Source of the DNA: Candidatus Gastranaerophilales bacterium | GTDB lineage: Bacteria > Cyanobacteriota > Vampirovibrionia > Gastranaerophilales > Gastranaerophilaceae | Reading direction: 5' to 3' | Assembly (NCBI GenBank): GCA_900548405.1 | Contig: UNSJ01000029.1 | Location: forward strand, 1-27,456 | DNA: 27,456 bases | Program-made: the position numbers and the translations under genes | The notes under the pieces: generated by a model | What the model was told of the DNA's origin: nothing | The model's input: only the letters and a program-made list of their open reading frames with translations | Database searches by the model: none | In this document: piece by piece, positions 6,660 through 15,351 of the stretch | Layout of the letters: each line of letters begins with the position of its first letter | Position numbering within the stretch: the first letter of the stretch is position 1

Positions 6660-9600
6660 ATGGAATGTCCAAAATGCGGTTTAGAAATTGATGACAAAGC
6701 AATGGTTTGCCCTAATTGCAAAAAGGTGCTTAAACTTGCATGCCCGATTTGTAAGACGATTAATACAAGTAACACTTGCAGAAAATGCGGTTATGTAATT
6801 ATCACCAAATGCAACAACTGCGGAAAAATCAACCAAACCATTACTAAAAAATGTAAAAAATGCGGATTTGATACCGAAAAAAGTGTTGTTATGAATGAAT
6901 CCAATACGGATGATTTTGTAATGCTTACTATTGATTTCCCGAATATGGATGAAATGAAAACGCATTTGGGCTCTGCCAAGCTTCTTAATAAATTTAAAGT
7001 AAATCTTGATAAGATTATTTTGGACTACACAAAATCAATAGGGCTAAGAAGACAGCTTATCGGAAAAACTTACGTTATAAGATGTGATAAAGATTACACT
7101 TTTAACAGCTCGGCAGCTACTGCAGTTAAAACAGCTATTGAACTTTTAAACCGTATTACTGCAATGAACTGTAAGCTGACTCAAAAGAAAAATGCATCAA
7201 TCAGGTGCAATATGTTTTTATTGAAAAGAAGTATTGATTCCGATCCAAATGATTATCAATCAGGATTTAATATCAGTCTTTTAAACCAAAATGCAAAAAC
7301 AAAAGAAACTAAAATTTTGAACACATTCCAGGTACTTACAGATGATGAAGTCAGTGATGCTTTAGATGCCGAATATAAAGTTTCACCTCTTAACTCTGTA
7401 ATGATTAATGATGAAATGGTCATGTTCTATGAGGTTGATTTAAGAGAGTTTGTTAAAGTTGAATATCCTGAGGAAGAAGAAGAACAGGAAATCGAAATTC
7501 CTAACTTTGTGCAAAATATGCTTGTAGAACAAGATAAACTCGATGGTCAGGCTTTAAATAATCTTGATTCACCCGGTGATCCTGATGCAATTTACGATAT
7601 AGAAACAATTAATTTTGATGAGATTAATTGTGAATTTATGAGAACAGAAAATATTGATGTTCTTTTCCACATTCTGAACAAATTCCAAACTATTCCTAAG
7701 GGTATCCTTGCAATTAAGACAGCAGAACTGTACAAGCCGTATTCTCTGAAGGTTTTAAATGCAGCTGCGGATACAGGCAAATTTAATAACATAATCTCTT
7801 TAACCTGTTACGATGAAATGAAATATTCGCCGTATTCTTTCTTTAGAGATTTGGTTTCTGCAATTTTTGAATATACTGTTTCTCAAAAATTGTTTTTCCA
7901 AAATGATTTTTCAATGTTTGCATCGGTTGATCCTGACGGTTTAATCAGAGATTTGATTACATTGCAGCAAAGAGGCTCTGATAATACGGAAGACACAAGA
8001 TATGTTTATTTTGATATTTTCCTGACGCTTTTGCAGATTATTCCTAAAACCTTAATTTTTATTGAAGATTTTGATAAAATAGATGCAAGTTCTTATGATG
8101 TTTTGAAATTCTTGTTTGAAGCTTTTGAACAACTGGATATAAGCTTCTTGTTAACTTATAATAAAGATTTTTCATTGCATAAAGATTGCCATTTCTTGTT
8201 GAGCAAACCATATTACACTGAAATTTCTTTAAAGCCTACTCCGTTTGAGAAGATGATTGAGGAAAACAAGATTTATTACAGAAATATCTTGAGTAATTTC
8301 TATTTCCAAAGGATTGCTAAATACTCTTGCGGCAGCATTCTGTTCATAGATATTGCAATTCAGTATCTGATTGAATCAGGTGTTTATGCGGCTGATGATG
8401 ACAGTATTGAAATGATTAATCCTAAAACCATTATCATTCCTTCAAACTTGGACAGACTTGTTGCCAGACGTTTAAATCTTTTGCAGGATGATGCTGATGC
8501 TATGAAGTTCTTAACTTCTGTTGTTCTTTTGGGAACAAGAATTGATATGGGAACTATTGAAAGCTTAGGTTATGAAAATGTTAATGAAATAATTGAAAAA
8601 CTTACTAATATGGGATATATGTATCAGTATAATAACTGTATTTACTTCCCTAATTATAATCTTTTAAGGGATAATCTGCTTACAACAATAAGCAAAATAT
8701 ATTTGAAAGAAGTCGCAGAAGAATTATTTGAAAAAATATTTAATCCTGATATGCCAAGCCCTGTTAAAGCTTATTTATACGGTTTGTTAGAAGACTATGA
8801 TAACGAACGTTTGCAATGGGAACAGCTGGCGCAGGTAAACTTGTCTTTAGGTGATTTCAGCTCTTACTTGAATTGTACAAACAAGATTTTGCAAATTCTT
8901 GATAAAAATAACGATCCTGAACGTCAGGAAGAAATTGATACATATAAATTGCAGTTATATGAAAATATTTCTAATAACTTATACGAATACGTTCCTGACA
9001 AAACAGCGGAAATTGCAGAAGTTACATTGAAAAATATGGAGAAATCAACTGATATAGATAAAATCATTGTGCTTTGTAATAAAATGATTAACGGTTCTTT
9101 GTATGCCGGCAATTACACACATGCTCTTGAACTTACCCATAAAGTATTGTCATTGCTGCCGCCGTCATCATTAAATCCGAATGATGAAAATTTCAACAGT
9201 TATTTTTTCCTTATGTCAATGATTCATATTCAAATTCTTTTTAATATCGGGGCTCTGGTTGATGCTTTGGATGTAGGATACAAAGTTTTAAATATAATTA
9301 ACAGAGATACTATTGATAAGTTAAAACCTGAGTACATGTCAAAAGAGGACTTTATCGGTTTTGTAACTGATTCTGTCGGATATGTGGCGTTGGCAAATGT
9401 TTTATTGCTTGTCGGCAATGTTCAGGAATTTTTGAAAATTGTACGCTCTGATTTGGATTTTATACCGAAATCTTATGATATATTTATTACGCTTCAAGAT
9501 TTGCTTCACGGAGTAAAGACTAATCCGACAGTTCAGCAGATTGATGCAAATGACAGATTTGGCGGTGTAATTCTGCATACAATAAACGCTTTTGTTAACT

Positions 9601-10151
9601 TTACGGGTGATTATAAATTGTTTGCAGAAGATATTTACAGAGCAAAAGTAATAGCAAAAGATAACAGGCTTCATCAGCTGGAATTATTCTGTGATTTGCT
9701 TATCGGATATGCTTATTTGCAGCTGGAATCTTATAAGAAAGCTGATGCTATTATTTATCAAATTATTAAGGCTGCAAATGAAAAGGGTATGACTACACTG
9801 CTTTATGTTGCATGGTATGTTATGAGTGAACTTCATTTACGCCAGCACAAATATGATGTAGCGTTCGGAATTGTTAACAATTCTTTAATTCAGCTTGAAA
9901 AGAATAATACAACAAGCGAATATTTGTTAATGCTGTTTAAATATAATATGTTCAAGATACTTATGTTTAAGAAACAGCCTGATAAAGCTGAGATTTGTAT
10001 GGGACATGCTCAATATATTGCCCAAAAGTATGGTGTTAATTTTATTTTTGATACTGATGCTTCGCATTACATTCCTATTGAGGAAGACAATGTTGAAGAA
10101 GCATTCACTGAACCTGTATCTGATACTGCAACTATTGATGATTTGCTGTAA
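6660..10151 (+). CDS. Large protein with zinc ribbons, cyclase-like domain, degenerate STAND-type ATPase and helical repeats
   Basis: A 1163-aa protein with no close functional name. Residues 3-68 hold six CxxC pairs, forming three zinc ribbons. Residues about 85-260 resemble a class III nucleotide cyclase domain: Asp92 in LTIDFPN may match the first metal ligand, but the usual GD is Gly135-Lys136, so catalysis is doubtful. An acidic linker (EEEEEQEIEI) follows. Residues about 315-570 look like a signal-transduction ATPase whose P-loop position (GILAIKTAEL, from 348) lacks GxxxxGK[TS], while a Walker-B-like LIFIEDFDKID remains at about 463-473. Residues about 700-1130 are helical and TPR-like. 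The ribbon-cyclase-ATPase-TPR order suggests a cytoplasmic signalling or scaffold protein descended from cyclase/ATPase regulators. Domain calls beyond the ribbons are by pattern only. It begins directly after its own promoter. Confidence 0.75.
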   Translation: MECPKCGLEIDDKAMVCPNCKKVLKLACPICKTINTSNTCRKCGYVIITKCNNCGKINQTITKKCKKCGFDTEKSVVMNESNTDDFVMLTIDFPNMDEMKTHLGSAKLLNKFKVNLDKIILDYTKSIGLRRQLIGKTYVIRCDKDYTFNSSAATAVKTAIELLNRITAMNCKLTQKKNASIRCNMFLLKRSIDSDPNDYQSGFNISLLNQNAKTKETKILNTFQVLTDDEVSDALDAEYKVSPLNSVMINDEMVMFYEVDLREFVKVEYPEEEEEQEIEIPNFVQNMLVEQDKLDGQALNNLDSPGDPDAIYDIETINFDEINCEFMRTENIDVLFHILNKFQTIPKGILAIKTAELYKPYSLKVLNAAADTGKFNNIISLTCYDEMKYSPYSFFRDLVSAIFEYTVSQKLFFQNDFSMFASVDPDGLIRDLITLQQRGSDNTEDTRYVYFDIFLTLLQIIPKTLIFIEDFDKIDASSYDVLKFLFEAFEQLDISFLLTYNKDFSLHKDCHFLLSKPYYTEISLKPTPFEKMIEENKIYYRNILSNFYFQRIAKYSCGSILFIDIAIQYLIESGVYAADDDSIEMINPKTIIIPSNLDRLVARRLNLLQDDADAMKFLTSVVLLGTRIDMGTIESLGYENVNEIIEKLTNMGYMYQYNNCIYFPNYNLLRDNLLTTISKIYLKEVAEELFEKIFNPDMPSPVKAYLYGLLEDYDNERLQWEQLAQVNLSLGDFSSYLNCTNKILQILDKNNDPERQEEIDTYKLQLYENISNNLYEYVPDKTAEIAEVTLKNMEKSTDIDKIIVLCNKMINGSLYAGNYTHALELTHKVLSLLPPSSLNPNDENFNSYFFLMSMIHIQILFNIGALVDALDVGYKVLNIINRDTIDKLKPEYMSKEDFIGFVTDSVGYVALANVLLLVGNVQEFLKIVRSDLDFIPKSYDIFITLQDLLHGVKTNPTVQQIDANDRFGGVILHTINAFVNFTGDYKLFAEDIYRAKVIAKDNRLHQLELFCDLLIGYAYLQLESYKKADAIIYQIIKAANEKGMTTLLYVAWYVMSELHLRQHKYDVAFGIVNNSLIQLEKNNTTSEYLLMLFKYNMFKILMFKKQPDKAEICMGHAQYIAQKYGVNFIFDTDASHYIPIEEDNVEEAFTEPVSDTATIDDLL

Positions 10152-10172
10152 GTTAAATAAATTATTACTTCC

Positions 10173-10201
10173 TTGATTAAATCATATCCGCTTGTTATAA
10201 T
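10173..10201 (+). promoter_or_regulatory. glgA promoter
   Basis: TTGATT (10173-10178), a 17-bp spacer and consensus TATAAT (10196-10201). The glgA Shine-Dalgarno (GGGAGG) follows and the ATG is at 10225. Confidence 0.75.
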
Positions 10202-10224
10202 AACAATGAAGTAAGGGAGGGTTT

Positions 10225-11664
10225 ATGAAAGTTTTATTTGCAGCAGCAGAAGTGGCACCTTTTTCTAAAGCGGGCGGTCTTGCCGATGTTGTAGGAAGCT
10301 TGCCAAAATATTTGGAAAATGATGCTGAAATTGCTATATTTACGCCGTTACACGGGCTTATTGATATTAATAAATATGAAATAAAAGAACTTGAAAACTC
10401 TGCTTTATGGCTGACTTTCAATGGAAAAGGACACAAGTTCAGATTGTTTATGTGTAAACTTCCCGGAACCGATATTAATGTGTTTTTTGTGCATAACGAC
10501 TGGTATTTCAGCTGTTTTAAAGATGTTTATCCGAAGTGGCTTGATCCTGAATATGAACACGAAAGGTATATAGCTTTTTCCCTTGCCGTTATGGAATATG
10601 CAAAACTGTTAAACTTTAAAGCCGATATAATCCATGCAAATGACTGGCATACTGCAATGATTCCTGTATATTTGCACAGTAATTACAGATACGATGAATT
10701 TTGGAAAAATACAAAAACAGTTTTTGAAATTCATAACCTTGCTTATCAGGGAGTTTGGTTTGAAAGCGTGCTCGATTTTGCCAATATGCGCAAAGATATC
10801 GTATATAATGAATGGGGTGTGGAGCATTATGGCAAAGTTAATTGGATGAAAGGTGCAATAAATTATTCTGATAAAGTTATTGCAGTTTCTCCAAACTATG
10901 CACGTGAAATAGTAACCGGCGAATACGGCGAGGGAATGGACTATACTCTTCGTATGAACCAACATAAAATTGTAGGTATTCTAAATGGTATAGACTACGA
11001 TGTATTTAATCCTAAAACTGATAAAACTATTGTTAAAAAATATGATTATAAATCTTTAAAACATAAAGAAGAAAACAAGAAAAAGCTTTGTGAAGAATTC
11101 GGACTAAAATATAATCCTGAAAGACCTTTGTACGCAATGGTTTCTCGTTTGGTTGAGCAAAAAGGTATTGATTTAATCAAACAGGCTGAAAACGATTTAA
11201 AAGGTTTAAATGCAGATTTTGTATTTTTAGGAAGCGGTAATTCTGATTACGAAAACCTTTTAATATGGCTTTCAAATAATACTTCCAACATCCGTTCTTA
11301 CATTGGTTACAGAGCCGATTTAGCAAACCTGATATATGCAGGCAGTGACTTTTATCTTATGCCTTCAAAATTTGAACCTTGCGGATTAAGCCAATTAATT
11401 GCAATGAAATACGGTTCACTTCCTGTTGTTAGAGCTACGGGCGGGCTTGAAGATACTGTTACTGGCTATCCTTTAGCTGATTCTACCGGATTTAAGTTCT
11501 GGGGATATTCAGGTTGGGATATGATGCAGGCAATATATTGCTCAATGGGTGTTTACCAGGATAAGTTTACTCTTGATGCCATGAGAAAAACTGCTATGCA
11601 GTCAGATTTTTCTTGGAGAAGAAGTTCTCAACAATACTTAAATTTATATCGCGAATTAATTTGA
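10225..11664 (+). CDS. glgA: Glycogen synthase GlgA (ADP-glucose type)
   Basis: A GT5-family glucosyltransferase that extends alpha-1,4-glucan using ADP-glucose. The start MKVLFAAAEVAPFSKAGGLA contains the KxGGLADV substrate loop. IHANDWHTAMIPVYL and HNLAYQGVWF are conserved, and the C-terminal half carries VSRLVEQKGIDL and the nucleotide-sugar loop PSKFEPCGLSQLIAMKYGS followed by RATGGLEDTV. Length 479 aa is normal. A strong promoter and a GGGAGG Shine-Dalgarno precede it. No other glycogen genes are nearby. Glycogen storage suits a fermentative anaerobe. Identity is confident. Confidence 0.95.
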   Translation: MKVLFAAAEVAPFSKAGGLADVVGSLPKYLENDAEIAIFTPLHGLIDINKYEIKELENSALWLTFNGKGHKFRLFMCKLPGTDINVFFVHNDWYFSCFKDVYPKWLDPEYEHERYIAFSLAVMEYAKLLNFKADIIHANDWHTAMIPVYLHSNYRYDEFWKNTKTVFEIHNLAYQGVWFESVLDFANMRKDIVYNEWGVEHYGKVNWMKGAINYSDKVIAVSPNYAREIVTGEYGEGMDYTLRMNQHKIVGILNGIDYDVFNPKTDKTIVKKYDYKSLKHKEENKKKLCEEFGLKYNPERPLYAMVSRLVEQKGIDLIKQAENDLKGLNADFVFLGSGNSDYENLLIWLSNNTSNIRSYIGYRADLANLIYAGSDFYLMPSKFEPCGLSQLIAMKYGSLPVVRATGGLEDTVTGYPLADSTGFKFWGYSGWDMMQAIYCSMGVYQDKFTLDAMRKTAMQSDFSWRRSSQQYLNLYRELI

Positions 11665-11689
11665 CATATTTTCAAATAAAGTTCAAAAT
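11661..11689 (+). promoter_or_regulatory. Promoter of the EamA transporter, leaderless geometry
   Basis: Consensus TTGACA (11661-11666), a 17-bp spacer and CAAAAT (11684-11689), which ends six bases before ATG 11696. TTGACA begins over the last base of the glgA stop region, so the whole short gap is promoter. No Shine-Dalgarno is present. Confidence 0.6.
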
Positions 11690-11695
11690 ATTGGT

Positions 11696-12601
11696 ATGCA
11701 AAATGGAAAATTTGATTATTTAAAATTGCATATTTCAGTTCTTTTGGCAGGTTTTACAGGTATGTTTGCCAAACTTATTTCGCTGAATGAAGTCTTAATT
11801 GTTTGGTACAGAATGTTTTTTGCACTTATTTTATTTGTCGTTATGCTTATGATAATGAAAAAAAGACCTGTTGAAACTCTTTCGGGAGCGTTAAAAATAG
11901 GTGGCTTGGGTGCACTTTTGGCAATCCATTTGATGTTCTTTTTCGGTAGTATTAAGTATTCAAATGTGTCAATAGGTGTTGTTTGTTATTCTTTAGTCGG
12001 ATTTTTTACAGTGCTTTTTGAACCTCTGATACAAAAAACAAAATTCTCTTTTGTAGAACTTTTTTACAGTCTGATTGCTGTTGCGGGAATATGGCTGATA
12101 TTCAGCTTTGATGCAAGTTTCAGGTTCGGTATTATTCTTGGTGTGATTTCTGCTGCTCTGTTTGCACTTTATACGCTGTATAATAAAATCCTTGAAGTCG
12201 GCAAATCAACAAGATGTATGCTGTTTTATGAGCTTCTTGGCGGGGCTTTGTTTATGACGGTATTTTCGCCTGTATATCTTTATTTTTCTCCTGTATCCAG
12301 TATTTTACCAGTGGGTGTTGACTGGTATTGGCTGATTATATTGGCATTCTTTTGTACGGTTCTGCTTTATTTGATTCATATTTCCGTACTTAAAACTCTT
12401 TCAGCTTTTACAGTAAGCTTGACAGGAAACCTTGAACCTGTTTATGGAATTTTATTCGCTATTTTATTTTTTGGAGAAGCCCATGAGCTTTCGCTTTCGT
12501 TTTATATAGGAATGATATTAATTTTGCTTTCTGTATTCTTGCAGTCTTTCATGAAAAACAAATCATTTAATTTTAAGTTTACAAACGTTGATAAAGCTTG
12601 A
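11696..12601 (+). CDS. EamA/DMT-family transporter (drug/metabolite exporter)
   Basis: An inner-membrane carrier with about ten hydrophobic helices in two EamA repeats. The first repeat runs from LHISVLLAGFTGMFAKLI to about residue 145 and the second from FGIILGVISAALFALYTLYN to the end. GNLEPVYGILFAILFFGE in the second repeat is the typical EamA segment. Length 301 aa is standard. The family exports amino acids, metabolites or drugs; substrate cannot be told from sequence. It starts 31 bases after glgA under its own TTGACA promoter with leaderless spacing. The prepilin B promoter overlaps its 3' end. Confidence 0.9.
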   Translation: MQNGKFDYLKLHISVLLAGFTGMFAKLISLNEVLIVWYRMFFALILFVVMLMIMKKRPVETLSGALKIGGLGALLAIHLMFFFGSIKYSNVSIGVVCYSLVGFFTVLFEPLIQKTKFSFVELFYSLIAVAGIWLIFSFDASFRFGIILGVISAALFALYTLYNKILEVGKSTRCMLFYELLGGALFMTVFSPVYLYFSPVSSILPVGVDWYWLIILAFFCTVLLYLIHISVLKTLSAFTVSLTGNLEPVYGILFAILFFGEAHELSLSFYIGMILILLSVFLQSFMKNKSFNFKFTNVDKA

Positions 12602-12616
12602 AGAATTTGTTATAAT
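12588..12616 (+). promoter_or_regulatory. Prepilin B promoter
   Basis: TTGATA (12588-12593), a 17-bp spacer ending in TGT, and TATAAT (12611-12616), with a second TATAAT at 12617-12622. It overlaps the last codons of the EamA gene and matches the prepilin A promoter in its extended -10 region. Confidence 0.75.
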
Positions 12617-12645
12617 TATAATGTAAATTATAGAAAGGAGCATTT

Positions 12646-13427
12646 ATGAGAAAATTTAGTTATGTCGGGGGGGGGGCAACCGTTTAAGCTCCTATAATAA
12701 TGGTTTCACGCTTGCAGAGGGCACTAAGTGCGTAGCCACGTTAAAAGATAATCGTTTTAGTGCGTTTACCCTGGCGGAAGTTTTGATCACACTTGGTATT
12801 ATCGGAGTAGTGGTGGCATTGACTATGCCTGCATTGATTGCTAATCACAGAAAAAATGTTGTTGAAACCAGATTAAAACATTTTTATTCAACAATAAATC
12901 AGGCTATTACTCTATCAGAAGTTGAACATGGTGATAAAAATACCTGGCAGCCTGAAGATACTGAAGATTTTTGGAACAATTACATAAGCCCTTATATAAA
13001 ATACCTTAAAGCCGAAAATTCTGACGATGGTCAGTATAAAGTTGTTTATTTACCTAACGGCAGTTTGTTCGCCGTTGATGTTTTTTCATCAAAGAACTCG
13101 GATGGTTCTATAAATTATCAATCTTATGGCGGTCATTTTATTTTCTATCCTGAAGCTAAAAATTATAAATCTAAATCTAATCCATTTTCATCTTTTGGTG
13201 CTAAATATTTTCGATTTGCATTCTGGCCTAACGAAGATCTCGACATATTTAAATATCATAAAAATAAAGGTGTCGAACCATATCTTGCAAACTGGAATGG
13301 TAATGAAGATGCATTATACACAAATGAAAGGTTCGGCTGCAATGAAACAGGAAACGGGTCTTGGTGCACAGCAATTATAATGCGTAACGGCTGGAAAATC
13401 CCTGATGATTATCCGTTAAGATATTAA
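12646..13427 (+). CDS. Prepilin-type N-terminal domain protein (prepilin B), frame broken at a G10 tract
   Basis: Ribosome loading is at ATG 12646, with AAAGGAG at 12634-12640. It reads MRKFSYVGGGATV and stops at TAA (12685-12687) after G10 (12667-12676). The prepilin frame lies one base away and is open from the tract to 13427. It gives NRLSSYNNGFTLAEGTKCVA, then TLKDNRFSAFTLAEVLITLG, the helix IIGVVVALTMPALI, and a globular domain ending NGSWCTAIIMRNGWKIPDDY. No ATG, GTG or TTG precedes the FTLAEV signature in this frame; the first possible start, TTG 12783, lies inside the helix and would destroy the cleavage site. So the gene works only with G11 or G8, slippage, or -1 frameshifting; corrected length is about 260 aa. 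The mature protein would start at Phe of SA-FTLAE, with Glu5 present. The C-terminus resembles that of prepilin D. Confidence 0.85.
12664..12692 (+). repeat. 29-bp repeat with G10 tract, copy B
   Basis: Identical to 3492-3520, including the exact G10 length (12667-12676). The flanking 28 bases over the Shine-Dalgarno and start codon (12633-12660) also match 3401-3428 with one mismatch, whereas the downstream gene bodies have diverged strongly. Confidence 0.9.
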
Positions 13428-13428
13428 A

Positions 13429-13461
13429 TTAAAACGACCGCTTAATAAGCGGTCGTTTTAA
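13429..13461. terminator. Bidirectional intrinsic terminator between prepilin B and typA
   Basis: A 15-bp perfect stem, TTAAAACGACCGCTT with AAGCGGTCGTTTTAA and an AAT loop, with T-runs readable from both strands. It lies between the convergent stops at 13427 and 13464. Confidence 0.92.
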
Positions 13462-13463
13462 TA

Positions 13464-15263
13464 TTAGTTATATATTTTTTTGTTTAAATCAGATTTTCTA
13501 ATTCTGACATTTTCAGGTGTAATTTCAACCAGTTCATCTTCAGCAATGTATTCCATACATTCTTCCAGTGACATTTCTTTATGAGCTTGAAGGGTTACCA
13601 TAACATCAGCTGTTGCACTTCTCATATTTGTTAACTTTTTAGTTTTGCAGATATTTACTACAATGTCTTGAGGTTTGTTGCATTCACCGATAATCATACC
13701 TCTGTAAACTTTTGTTTTAGGGGTTACAAAGAATGTTCCTCTGTCTTCGTATTGTGCCAATGCGTAAGGAATAGCTTCGCCCTGTTCGTGAGCAATAATT
13801 GAACCGTTTCTTTGACGTGGAATATCGCCTGCAAAAGGTCTGTAGTGCAAGAATGTATGATACATAATGCCTTCACCACGTGTCATTCTTATAAATTCGC
13901 TTCTGAAACCAATAAGTCCTCTGGCAGGAATATGGAATGTAAGATTAGTTCTACCGTTAGAAGTCATCATATCTTTCATTTCGGCTTTGCGACCCGCTAA
14001 GCGCTCAATTGTGCTTCCTGCGTAAACTTCAGGAACATCAACAATTAAATTTTCATAAGGTTCACAATTTTCACCGTTAATTGTTTTGAAAATTACTTCA
14101 GGTTTGGAAACCTGAAATTCGTATCCTTCACGGCGCATGGTTTCGATTAAGATTCCCAAATGTAATTCGCCTCTGCCTGAAACTCTGAAAACATCGGTGC
14201 TTTGAGTATCTTCAACACGTAAACTTACGTTCTTTTCAAGTTCATCATACAATCTTTTTCTGATTTGACGTGATGTAACAAATTTACCTTCTGTACCTGC
14301 AAACGGACTGTCGTTTACAGAGAAATTCATCTGTAAGGTAGGTTCGTCAACTTTGATTAACGGTAATGGCTGAGGATTGTTTAAAGAACAAATACTTTCA
14401 CCTATTTGAATATCTGAAAAACCTGCAATGCCGACAATGTCGCCTGCAAAAGCTTCTTCAATTTCTACGCGTCCCAAATCGTGGAAGCCGTATAGCTTTG
14501 TAATCTTACCGCGCTCTTGAGAGCCGTCTGCGTGAACAACGCATACCTGCTCTTGGGATTTAACAGAACCGTTTTCTATACGTCCGATAACAATTCTTCC
14601 AACATATTCGTTGTAGTCAAGAGTTGTTGCTCTGAATTGGAATGATTTAGATGCATCACCTGTCGGAGGTTGAATATTATCTAAAATACAATCCAAAAGC
14701 GGTGTCATATCTTTTCGTTCATCATCCAAATCTTTAATAGCAAAACCGTTTAAGCTGCTTGAGAAAATAAAAGGAAAGTCAATTAAATCTTCTCTGTCAG
14801 TTAATTCCGTAAATAAATCAAAAACTTTGTCCAGAGCTGTTAAAGGTTCACCTGCCGGTTTATCTATCTTGTTAATTACAACAATAATTCTTAAACCAAG
14901 CTCTAAGGCTTTTGATAATACAAATCTTGTTTGAGGCATCGGTCCTTCAGCCGCATCAACGATTAATAATGCACCATCAACCATTCCGAGTACACGTTCT
15001 ACTTCGCCGCCGAAATCCGCGTGACCGGGAGTATCAATAACATTAATTTTAGTGTTTTTGTAGTTAATAGAAATGTTTTTGGAAAGGATTGTAATGCCTC
15101 TTTCTCTTTCCAAATCATTACTGTCCAATACACGTTCCTGTACCTGCTGGTTTGTTCTGAATGCTCCTGCTTGTTTTAAAAGACAATCAACAAGAGTTGT
15201 TTTGCCATGGTCAACGTGAGCGATAATCGCTATGTTTCTTATATTTTCGTTTTGTGTCGTCAT
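13464..15263 (-). CDS. typA: Translational GTPase TypA/BipA
   Basis: A ribosome-binding GTPase of the EF-G family, involved in ribosome assembly and stress adaptation. G motifs: AHVDHGKTT (G1), the switch region RERGITILSKN, DTPGHADFGGEVERVL (G3), NKIDKP (G4). The TypA-specific C-terminal region (RGLIGFRSEFIRMTRGEGIM, HEQGEAIPYAL) is present. The frame is open up to 15320, but ATG 15263 (MTTQNENIRNIAIIAHVDHG) gives the normal 599-aa length. The promoter -10 at 15321-15326 lies directly in front of the longer start, which would therefore fall at or before the transcription start. A weak GGCGGA precedes the chosen ATG. A 15-base palindrome sits at the expected transcription start. Confidence 0.95.
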   Translation of the reverse strand: MTTQNENIRNIAIIAHVDHGKTTLVDCLLKQAGAFRTNQQVQERVLDSNDLERERGITILSKNISINYKNTKINVIDTPGHADFGGEVERVLGMVDGALLIVDAAEGPMPQTRFVLSKALELGLRIIVVINKIDKPAGEPLTALDKVFDLFTELTDREDLIDFPFIFSSSLNGFAIKDLDDERKDMTPLLDCILDNIQPPTGDASKSFQFRATTLDYNEYVGRIVIGRIENGSVKSQEQVCVVHADGSQERGKITKLYGFHDLGRVEIEEAFAGDIVGIAGFSDIQIGESICSLNNPQPLPLIKVDEPTLQMNFSVNDSPFAGTEGKFVTSRQIRKRLYDELEKNVSLRVEDTQSTDVFRVSGRGELHLGILIETMRREGYEFQVSKPEVIFKTINGENCEPYENLIVDVPEVYAGSTIERLAGRKAEMKDMMTSNGRTNLTFHIPARGLIGFRSEFIRMTRGEGIMYHTFLHYRPFAGDIPRQRNGSIIAHEQGEAIPYALAQYEDRGTFFVTPKTKVYRGMIIGECNKPQDIVVNICKTKKLTNMRSATADVMVTLQAHKEMSLEECMEYIAEDELVEITPENVRIRKSDLNKKIYN

Positions 15264-15301
15264 TTTTCCGCCATTTGTATTTTTATTAAGTAACAAGTAA
15301 A

Positions 15302-15316
15302 GTGTAAACTTTACAC
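15302..15316. promoter_or_regulatory. Palindrome GTGTAAACTTTACAC at the typA transcription start (possible operator)
   Basis: Two perfect 7-base arms around one central base, placed just downstream of the typA -10 where transcription should begin. This is a typical repressor-operator position; no regulator is identified. It could also be a short 5'-UTR hairpin. Confidence 0.35.
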
Positions 15317-15320
15317 TCAT

Positions 15321-15349
15321 ATTTTATCTTAGAGATAATTATTTTTCAA
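15321..15349 (-). promoter_or_regulatory. typA promoter
   Basis: On the minus strand TTGAAA (15349-15344), a 17-bp spacer and TAAAAT (15326-15321). It lies in the 88-base gap between the MFS gene and typA, and fixes the typA start at 15263. Confidence 0.7.
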
Positions 15350-15351
15350 GT

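Noticed and set aside
9402..9674. 90-aa minus-strand frame inside the 1163-aa gene
   Set aside because: Composition and lack of start signals mark it as an antisense shadow.
10609..10965. 118-aa minus-strand frame inside glgA
   Set aside because: It is a shadow of glgA, with no Shine-Dalgarno and no recognisable domain; the glgA motifs on the plus strand are unambiguous.
3492..12692. 29-bp repeats as a CRISPR or insertion-sequence remnant
   Set aside because: There are only two copies 9.2 kb apart, each in the same place in a prepilin leader, with no array, transposase or target duplication.
15264..15320. N-terminal extension of TypA from ATG 15320
   Set aside because: The promoter -10 sits directly before this ATG, so it would lie at or upstream of the transcription start. 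The extension is atypical of the family, and ATG 15263 gives the usual length.
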